From Lyophyllum atratum (taxonomy: Eukaryota; Basidiomycota; Agaricomycetes; Agaricales; Lyophyllaceae), in assembly GCA_014905825.1 (NCBI GenBank), contig JACGCN010000008.1, positions 1,736,001 to 1,800,000 of the forward strand: a DNA stretch of 64,000 nucleotides, written 5' to 3'. Numbering within the stretch: the first letter of the stretch is position 1; every line of letters starts with the position of its first letter. The notes beneath the pieces were generated by a model. That model worked only from the letters and a program-made list of their open reading frames with translations. It did not search any database and was not told where the DNA came from. The position numbers and the translations under genes were made by a program. Positions 57,794 through 64,000 of the stretch are shown here, piece by piece.

Positions 57794-59092
57794 ATGACCG
57801 ACCAACGCGGTACCTCTGTCAACCTCAGCTACACCTGGCCCGATGCTCCACCTCCCTTAAACCCTGCCATCTACACCCCCATTCCTTCTGCTGGTCGAGA
57901 CAACTTCGCTCGTCTACGTGGAAACGTCGACCCCGCCGCCATCCCTATTCATCCAAGCCAACAATTCAATGTCTCCAGCCCTCAGATCTTGCCGGAAAAT
58001 CCGATCAACTTCGTTCCTGATCTGCCACAGCCACCCCTTCCACAGCCACCTCTCCAAGATACTTCCGTCCCTGTACAGCCACAGATGCCGACCGCGGCAC
58101 CTCCTCTTGCCGACGTCAATACTCTTGTCGGCCTCCTCATCGACAACCAAACCGCCATTCAATCCTCTCAAGTTTTGTTTCAACGTTCGCTTACAGATGT
58201 CATGAACGAAGTAGCCCGTCGCCCCGTCATCAACACCGATGGTCAACAACTTCATCCTCCCACTGCTCGCGGCGGTACCGTTCGCCTCCGCACCGCTCGC
58301 ATCTTCAGCGGCAAGCATGCCGACGTCACTCCCTTCCTTTCTGAAGTCAAGCGTATCATCGACTTCCACGCAAATTCCTTTCCAGACGATCATTCCAAGG
58401 TCCTCTATGTCGGCCTTAATCTTAAGGACGGCATACCAGTCGAATGGTTCTCTCATCTCGAGAACTCCGGCTCTGCACTACTCTGGGACTGGAATCTATT
58501 TTTATCGGCATTCCGCAAGAAGTTCGCAGACCCTAGTCTCATCACCACTGCCGACACCCGTCTCGATCACCTTAAACAGACAAGCTCGGCTCACTATTAT
58601 CTCACATCGTTCATGGAGCTCGCTAGTCACCTCGACATGACCGAGCAAACCAAGATCTCCCGCTTCATGAAGGGTCTCAAGCCCCTCGTCAAGGACCATC
58701 TCGTCAACATTGTCCAACGACCTCTGACCCTCGAAGCCTGGGAACCTCTCATCATTTCCATCGACTCCAATCTTCATCAACGCGAACTCGAACGCCGGCT
58801 CGAAAACGGTAACGGGAACAAAAAGAAGACCAAGTCGGATTCCTCTTCCCCTGATTCCAACGCCTATCCTGCTCCAGCCACAACCTCCACTTCCTCCGAC
58901 GTCGTCCCTATGGACGTCGACGCCATCACCACCGGTCCCCGTGGCAAGCTCACCGACGTCGAACGCAAATATCGTTTCGACAACAAGTTGTGTCTCTACT
59001 GCGGCTCCAAGGACCACATCGTCAAGGATTGCAAAATCCGCGCTGCCAAACATGGTGACTTCGCGGAAAAAGCCAAGCCGAAGACCGACTAG
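57794..59092 (+). CDS. Gypsy Gag
   Basis: 432-residue capsid/nucleocapsid protein that packages the element RNA. It has a Pro-rich N terminus (residues 10-110), a retrotransposon Gag core (about 155-330, with VEWFSHLENSGSALLWDWN and DHLKQTSSAHYYLTSF), a basic Lys/Ser linker, and one CCHC knuckle CLYCGSKDHIVKDC (about 399-412). It ends at TAG 59090-59092. The start ATG at 57794 is 24 nt after the LTR. The pol frame overlaps its last 34 nt in the -1 phase. Confidence 0.93.
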   Translation: MTDQRGTSVNLSYTWPDAPPPLNPAIYTPIPSAGRDNFARLRGNVDPAAIPIHPSQQFNVSSPQILPENPINFVPDLPQPPLPQPPLQDTSVPVQPQMPTAAPPLADVNTLVGLLIDNQTAIQSSQVLFQRSLTDVMNEVARRPVINTDGQQLHPPTARGGTVRLRTARIFSGKHADVTPFLSEVKRIIDFHANSFPDDHSKVLYVGLNLKDGIPVEWFSHLENSGSALLWDWNLFLSAFRKKFADPSLITTADTRLDHLKQTSSAHYYLTSFMELASHLDMTEQTKISRFMKGLKPLVKDHLVNIVQRPLTLEAWEPLIISIDSNLHQRELERRLENGNGNKKKTKSDSSSPDSNAYPAPATTSTSSDVVPMDVDAITTGPRGKLTDVERKYRFDNKLCLYCGSKDHIVKDCKIRAAKHGDFAEKAKPKTD

Positions 59093-62000
59093 TCCCAAAG
59101 TCTTCGGCATCGGATGGAACCACGGACTCCATTCCCCGCTGCCCTACGGGCCGATCCTTCACCAAAGCCACGACTGGTGAATGGATAGTTACGTTAACTC
59201 GTCCCCCAGTATTTCGTTTACCAACTCATGTTCGCCTCGACCCTAAAAACAGAGATCATTTCTTTATTTCCATCAACCTGTCCTTCCCAAACCGTAAACC
59301 TATTCAAACCTATGCCTTAGTCGACTGCGGGTCCTCTGGCTCCCACATATCCGACACATTCTCCAAACGACATTCATTACCTCGCTGCCTGAAACCCACT
59401 CCTATTCCCATTTTCACCATCGACGACCGTCCACTCACTTCCGGCCTTCTCACCCACGATGTGATCGCGCACTTAAAAGTCCGCGAACACTCAGAAAACA
59501 TCCGTCTCGGCATCGTTTCTATGCCTTACCCACTATTACTTGGCCTCGACTGGCTCAAGCAACACAACCCCGCTGTCGATTGGGCCCGAGGGAAACTAAC
59601 TCTTTCCTGTTGCGGCGCCAACAACGACTTTCCTGTTTCGGCTTTCGGTCGTGGCTACAGTCTCGTAATTCCCTCTGCCAAACCTAGTTCCGCCTCCGTC
59701 GCCTCTGTTGGTCTAGGCCTTCGTCTAAACAACAAGCCCGCCTCTGATATCTCTAGGGTTCTCGACGTACATAACGCCAAGGCACCACCCCCCACACCTA
59801 ATATCGCAACCGCCAACGTCGGTTCATTATCATCTGTCCTACGACCACCCATTCCAAACGGCCTTAGCCGCGCCGAACTCAAGTCTATTTGGTCTTGTCC
59901 ACCGCCTCCCCCGCTCCCTATTTTTGGACCGCCTAACAAACCCCTTGACATCGCCTGCGTCTCCACCGAACGCTTCCGCAAATATGCTAAAAATCAACCC
60001 ATTTCTTACATCTGGTATACTACAAACGGCGACCTCGAGCTTCGTATTAACGCGCTTTCCTCCCTACCTCCCGTCAACTCCACCGAACCTGGATCCCCGC
60101 CACCTGAACCACCGCCACCTGAACCTCCTCCTTCCTCTACCCCTAAAACATCCCCCAACCGGGCCTTCGTCACCGACACAACCGAGGAAGTCGAGAACTT
60201 AGTCCCGAAAAAATATCACTCCTACCTTGACGTCTTTGACCCCATCGAAGTCCTGAAATTACCTGATCACCGACCCTACGACATCAGCATCGACATCGAA
60301 GAGGGGAAAACACCTCCTTTCGGCCCGATCTACTCCCTTTCCCAAGACGAACGCCAAGTACTCTTCGACTACGTCGAGGAACAGCTCAAGAAGGGTTACA
60401 TCCGTCGTTCCACCTCCTCTGCCGCCTCTCCTATTCTTTTCATCCGCCGTAAGACGGGTGATCTCCGCCTTTGTGTCGACTATCGCGGTCTCAATGCAAT
60501 CACCAAGAAAAATCGATACCCCCTTCCACTCACCGCCGACCTCCTCGACCGTGTCCAAGGTTGCGACACCTTCACCGTCCTCGACCTCAAAAACGCCTTC
60601 AACCTCATTCGCGTGAAAGAAGGCGACGAATGGAAAACCGCCTTTCGCACCCATCTCGGCCTCTTCGAGTACACTGTCATGCCTTTCGGACTCACCAACG
60701 CACCCGCGACCTTCCAAGCTTTTATTCAAGACGCGCTCCGTGACATTCTTGATCTCTTCGTCGTTGTTTATCTCGACGACATCCTCATATATTCCCAACC
60801 CGGCCAAAATCATTCCTCGCTCGTTACACAAGTCCTCGATCGTCTTAGAACCGCCAACCTCTTTGTCAATGCTAAGAAATGCGAGTTCGACCGCCCACAG
60901 GTCGAATATCTAGGATTTATCATCTCTTCGAAGGGTGTACAAATGAACCCTAAGAAACTCGACACCATCCTCAATTGGCCCCTTCCCAAATCCGTCAAAC
61001 ACATCCAGCAATTCCTCGGTTTCACCAACTTCTACCGACGCTTTATTCATCATTACGCCGACATCACACTCCCTCTCACCAACTTAACATCCGCCGCCTG
61101 CAAAAAATCCTTCCCTGGACTATCTCCCGAGGCCATAGCCGCTTTCGATAAACTCAAGCTTATATTCACCACGGCTCCCGTATTACAACACTTCAACCCT
61201 ACACTTCCCTCCACTGTGGTTACCGACGCCTCCGACTTCGCTCTCTCAAGCATCTTCCTTCAACCCGATGAAAATAACCTACTCCATCCCGTCGCCTACC
61301 ATTCTCGGAAGTTCAGCCCCGCCGAAATCAACTACGAAATTCACGACAAGGAACTCTTATCAGTCATCGAAGGGTTCACCGAAAATCGTTCCTGGCTCAT
61401 CAGCTCCCCACACACCATAGCCGTCATTTCCGATCATTCTAACCTTCGCTACTTCATGTCCACCCGAATCCTCAACCGTCGTCAAGCCAGATGGTCCATG
61501 TTCCTATCAGAATTTGACTTCCAACTCGAGTATGCTCCCGGTAAAAACAACCCTGCCGACGCTGCTTCCCGACGTCCAGACTTCGCGCCTAAAGAAGGGG
61601 ATGACGTCCTCCTCAACCAACGCAAAGCTCTATTAACCGATTACCACACCCAAAAATTATTCCCCACTAATTCCTCAACGACCCCTCCTTCTCCCGAAGC
61701 CATCAACACTCTATCCACCATCTCACTCGACAACTCAGAACTCCTCGATCAATTCAAGGCCGCGTTCCGCTCTGACACCGAGTGGCGCGAACTCGTGGCT
61801 AAAGACGACCCTTCCATCACCCAACAAGACGACCTCATCTTCCATAACAATCGACTATTTGTTCCTCAACCACTCCGCGCCCAGATCCTCCACTCCCGTC
61901 ATGACTCGGTTATTAGCGGCCATCCCGGGCGCGCTGGTACCTTTGACAACGTCGAACGAGACTATTCTTGGCCTGGCATGCGACGCTACGTTAGGGCCTA

Positions 62001-63402
62001 TGTGACCTCGTGCGACCTCTGTTCGCGTGTCAAGAATGCGACCCACAAACCCTACGGACTCCTTCAGCCACTTGACATCCCTGACCGCCCTTGGCGCTCT
62101 ATTTCCATGGACTTTATCACCAAATTACCTCTATCTCACGGCTACGATGCTATCTGGGTAGTCTGTGACCGCATGACCCGCGCCGCTCACTTTATTCCCA
62201 TCAACGAAACCATAGATGCACCTGGCCTTGCTCGCCTCTACCTCGACCATATTTTCCGTCACCACGGCCTCCCCCATTCCATCGTCTCAGACCGTGGATC
62301 CGTTTTCGTCTCCTCCTTCTTCACGCATCTTATGAAATTGTGCGGTACCAAAATGAAGTCTTCGACCGCCTATCATCCCCAGACCGACGGCCTCACCGAA
62401 CGCACGAACCAGACCCTCGAAACTTATATCCGTACCTATTGCTCTTACCAACAAGACGATTGGACCGACTACCTCGCCCTTGCCGAATTCTCCTTCAACA
62501 ACTCTAAAAACTCCTCTACCCAACAAACCCCGTTCTTCGCCAATCTCGGCTTCCATCCCGATTTTGACGTTCGCATCACCGATCGTACCACCAATCCAGC
62601 CGCAACCGAACTCGCCGACCGCCTCCAGATCATTCACGATGAACTTCACCGGGAACTGGCTCACTCCAATGAGTACATGTCCAAGCATTACAACGATCAT
62701 CACAAACCAGCACCCCAGTTCAAAGAAAACGACCAAGTTTGGCTACTCCGCCGTAACATCAAAACTACCCGGCCTACTAACAAGTTCGACTATCGACGCC
62801 TAGGTCCCTTCAAAATCCTTGCTCGCCACGGTTCCTCTTCCTATCTCCTCGAGCTCCCTCGTACCTTCTCTCGACTCCATCCCGTCTTTCATGTTTCCCT
62901 TCTCGAACCATACACACCGCCTTCCATTATCCCCGATCGCTTACCATCTGCTTCCGTTCCACCGATCAATATCATCCCGGATCAACCACGCGACATTGCC
63001 ACCATCATTGACTGCCGCAAAGTCGGTCGCCGATACGACTATTTCGTTCACTGGCGCGGACTCCCCGACTCCGAAGACTCCTGGATTCCATTCTCTGACA
63101 TCTCTACATCTTTATACGAAATCCTTGAATTATTCCACCGCCGCAACCCTCGTCGCCCTCATCCTCCTCGCTTCGACTTCGACACTTCCCACCATCATCC
63201 TGTCACGACTCTCGACTCCGTTCCTCGTGCCCCATCCCATGATTCCCATCAAACCACGACCCATCCTCGCTCCCCATCTCCACCTCCAGGCCCCTGGCAA
63301 CGCGACTACGAACCTCCTACCCAAACAACTACCCGTTCAGGCCGTATCGCACGCCCTCCGAAATCAAAAGACTACGCACACTCCATCCTAAAGGGGGGGT
63401 AG
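59059..63402 (+). CDS. Gypsy Pol with chromodomain, in the -1 frame of gag
   Basis: The frame is open from just after a TGA at 59056-59058 to the stop at 63400-63402, with no ATG near its start, so Pol is probably made by -1 frameshifting as a Gag-Pol fusion. Domains by position: protease ALVDCGSSGSHIS (about 59314-59350), RT with RLCVDYRGLN, FTVLDLKNAFNLI and YLDDILIYS (about 60769-60795), RNase H VVTDASDFALS (about 61219), integrase zinc region GHPGRAG with CDLCSRVK, catalytic core MDFITKLPLSHGYD, SDRGSVF (about 62288) and GLTERTNQTLE, then GPFKIL and a C-terminal chromodomain (YDYFVHWRGLPDSEDSW, about 63035). The chromodomain marks it as a chromovirus, a group that in several fungi targets H3K9-methylated chromatin. 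Confidence 0.94.
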   Translation, partial: LRGKSQAEDRLVPKSSASDGTTDSIPRCPTGRSFTKATTGEWIVTLTRPPVFRLPTHVRLDPKNRDHFFISINLSFPNRKPIQTYALVDCGSSGSHISDTFSKRHSLPRCLKPTPIPIFTIDDRPLTSGLLTHDVIAHLKVREHSENIRLGIVSMPYPLLLGLDWLKQHNPAVDWARGKLTLSCCGANNDFPVSAFGRGYSLVIPSAKPSSASVASVGLGLRLNNKPASDISRVLDVHNAKAPPPTPNIATANVGSLSSVLRPPIPNGLSRAELKSIWSCPPPPPLPIFGPPNKPLDIACVSTERFRKYAKNQPISYIWYTTNGDLELRINALSSLPPVNSTEPGSPPPEPPPPEPPPSSTPKTSPNRAFVTDTTEEVENLVPKKYHSYLDVFDPIEVLKLPDHRPYDISIDIEEGKTPPFGPIYSLSQDERQVLFDYVEEQLKKGYIRRSTSSAASPILFIRRKTGDLRLCVDYRGLNAITKKNRYPLPLTADLLDRVQGCDTFTVLDLKNAFNLIRVKEGDEWKTAFRTHLGLFEYTVMPFGLTNAPATFQAFIQDALRDILDLFVVVYLDDILIYSQPGQNHSSLVTQVLDRLRTANLFVNAKKCEFDRPQVEYLGFIISSKGVQMNPKKLDTILNWPLPKSVKHIQQFLGFTNFYRRFIHHYADITLPLTNLTSAACKKSFPGLSPEAIAAFDKLKLIFTTAPVLQHFNPTLPSTVVTDASDFALSSIFLQPDENNLLHPVAYHSRKFSPAEINYEIHDKELLSVIEGFTENRSWLISSPHTIAVISDHSNLRYFMSTRILNRRQARWSMFLSEFDFQLEYAPGKNNPADAASRRPDFAPKEGDDVLLNQRKALLTDYHTQKLFPTNSSTTPPSPEAINTLSTISLDNSELLDQFKAAFRSDTEWRELVAKDDPSITQQDDLIFHNNRLFVPQPLRAQILHSRHDSVISGHPGRAGTFDNVERDYSWPGMRRYVRAYVTSCDLCSRVKNATHKPYGLLQPLDIPDRPWRSISMDFITKLPLSHGYDAIWVVCDRMTRAAHFIPINETIDAPGLARLYLDHIFRHHGLPHSIVSDRGSVFVSSFFTHLMKLCGTKMKSSTAYHPQTDGLTERTNQTLETYIRTYCSYQQDDWTDYLALAEFSFNNSKNSSTQQTPFFANLGFHPDFDVRITDRTTNPAATELADRLQIIHDELHRELAHSNEYMSKHYNDHHKPAPQFKENDQVWLLRRNIKTTRPTNKFDYRRLGPFKILARHGSSSYLLELPRTFSRLHPVFHVSLLEPYTPPSIIPDRLPSASVPPINIIPDQPRDIATIIDCRKVGRRYDYFVHWRGLPDSEDSWIPFSDISTSLYEILELFHRRNPRRPHPPRFDFDTSHHHPVTTLDSVPRAPSHDSHQTTTHPRSPSPPPGPWQRDYEPPTQTTTRSGRIARPPKSKDYAHSILKGG

Positions 63403-63769
63403 TGTCATGAACCGCTAAGTCCCTTCCGAATCCCGACACCTCGCCTCCGTTTCATCCCTTCGTCCCTCCACTTCGACTTCCTTATCTCCTTATCACGAAC
63501 ATCTCAAGTATTCTCACATATCACTCAGATACATAACAGATAACAGACAGACCTCTCACTATTCTACAGACTTTCCACATCTTTACTCAAACTTACTTAC
63601 TCAAACCCGCTCACTCAAACAGTATTTACTCAAATCCTTACCTATAAAAGCCCCGTAGTTTACCTTGTATCGGACATCGAATCAACACAGTGTTTGCCCA
63701 GTTATCTCTTTCAGCCAAGTCGTTCTCATCATCTAAGTCTTATTCCTGATTTATCACTCGGTTCTAACA
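63403..63769 (+). repeat. 3' LTR of the gypsy element
   Basis: Appears identical over 367 bp to 57404-57770. It is followed by the CCTCC target duplication. Confidence 0.97.
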
Positions 63770-64000
63770 CCTCCGTAAGCGATGCCAAGAATTCATCCAC
63801 GGTGGCTTGAACTCTCCGGATGTGGGCTACGTTCTGTTCCAGGCTGGCGGTGACCGTGCTCCTCACCTGTGATTCAGAGGAGAAACGCCTGGTCAAAGGT
63901 TCTTTGTCGGCGCTCGTGACCTTTGGTGGGATGGCACTCTGATCCGGTAGGCGCCAGAGGGTACGGAGATGGAGCTCCAATGCCGCCTGCGAGACATTGA

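Larger units (their letters stand above)
57404..63769 (+). mobile_element. Ty3/gypsy chromovirus retrotransposon (6366 bp), intact
   Basis: Complete element with LTRs 57404-57770 and 63403-63769 (367 bp, TG..CA) that I find identical. A perfect duplication CCTCC lies at 57399-57403 and 63770-63774. A polypurine tract (AAAGGGGGGGTAG) precedes the 3' LTR. Gag and pol are both open, pol in the -1 frame, with a C-terminal chromodomain. The sequence after the 5' LTR (AGTTTGATTCGATC) does not match the common TGG-type primer site, so the primer is unclear. Confidence 0.97.
50557..64000 (-). pseudogene. Uncharacterised gene disrupted by two LTR retrotransposons; 5' end off the right edge
   Basis: Minus-strand gene. 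Host coding pieces: beyond 64000 to 63770 (HLRTLWRLPDQSAIP, RRVQATVDEFLASLTE), interrupted by gypsy, 57403-57034 (MFRTVAIVGLSRWAPDVL, LHEHIALQTFEQVSAAFGY, FVFSYMHDIAKLEAKSPGS), intron, 56982-56759 (ASETEAHSDDELTEG, AAKVMRFFRLADVQRQ), intron, 56701-56475 (PIDWFDPIYWNNTLTVRERV, EQCARWKNLPEK), interrupted by copia, 50698-50557 (EFMQTFGDAVLSQYNMP, then an acidic Ser-rich tail and stop). Both insertion points read through in frame when one target duplication is kept. Helical and charged; it resembles a dispersed agaricomycete family I cannot name, so it may itself belong to a repeat. Function unknown. Each insertion lies in an exon. Confidence 0.75.

Noticed and set aside
1..64000. CRISPR arrays, bacterial operons, rRNA genes
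   Set aside because: No regularly spaced direct repeats with unique spacers, no Shine-Dalgarno-spaced gene runs, and no conserved rRNA stretches; the intron-rich genes show this is fungal nuclear DNA.

Overview
The window looks like nuclear DNA of an agaricomycete-type basidiomycete fungus. The evidence is many very short introns (about 42-75 nt, GT..AG), ordinary fungal housekeeping and secreted-enzyme genes (Atg27, cutinase, PL26-like lyase, ammonium transporter, eIF3g, galactose mutarotase), two seven-transmembrane DUF6533-type genes, and transposon families typical of basidiomycetes (Helitron, Plavaka/CMC, copia, chromovirus gypsy).

Layout: 1-1783 (-) is the N-terminal half of a rhamnogalacturonan-lyase-like gene running off the left edge. 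2564-3920 (+) is Atg27; 4107-4218 (-) is an isolated tRNA-like unit; 4287-5045 (-) is a cutinase. 6629-17992 (-) is a Helitron Rep/helicase gene split in its last exon by a copia element (7012-12574). 19311-19918 (+) is a PLAC8 protein, 21673-21767 (-) an intron-containing tRNA-Leu(CAG), 22115-24176 (-) an ammonium transporter with GATA sites upstream, and 25565-26745 (+) a conserved-looking protein with a mitochondrial-type N terminus. 26856-27873 (+) holds five tandem tRNA-like units, the most unusual feature here. 28753-30538 (+) is galactose mutarotase, 31181-32864 (+) a DUF6533 protein, 33318-34535 (+) eIF3g, 35178-38334 (-) coiled-coil/SUMO-motif/zinc-finger coding material, and 38475-40234 (-) a second DUF6533 gene.

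The right third is a transposon graveyard with fresh insertions. A Plavaka transposase (42434-49077) is split by a segment carrying a decayed DUF4139 gene, which itself carries a 316-bp TA-flanked MITE. From 50557 to the right edge a minus-strand gene of unknown function has been hit twice, by an intact copia element (50699-56474, identical LTRs) and an intact chromodomain gypsy element (57404-63769, identical LTRs, pol in the -1 frame of gag). All three LTR elements have perfect 5-bp target-site duplications, and removing each one (with one duplication copy) gives continuous coding frame in the interrupted gene.

The single-copy genes form no evident pathway. The lyase and cutinase fit plant cell-wall and cutin degradation, and the ammonium transporter fits nitrogen scavenging. 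Exon boundaries were placed by eye from splice consensus, frame continuity and remembered family patterns; no database search was run.
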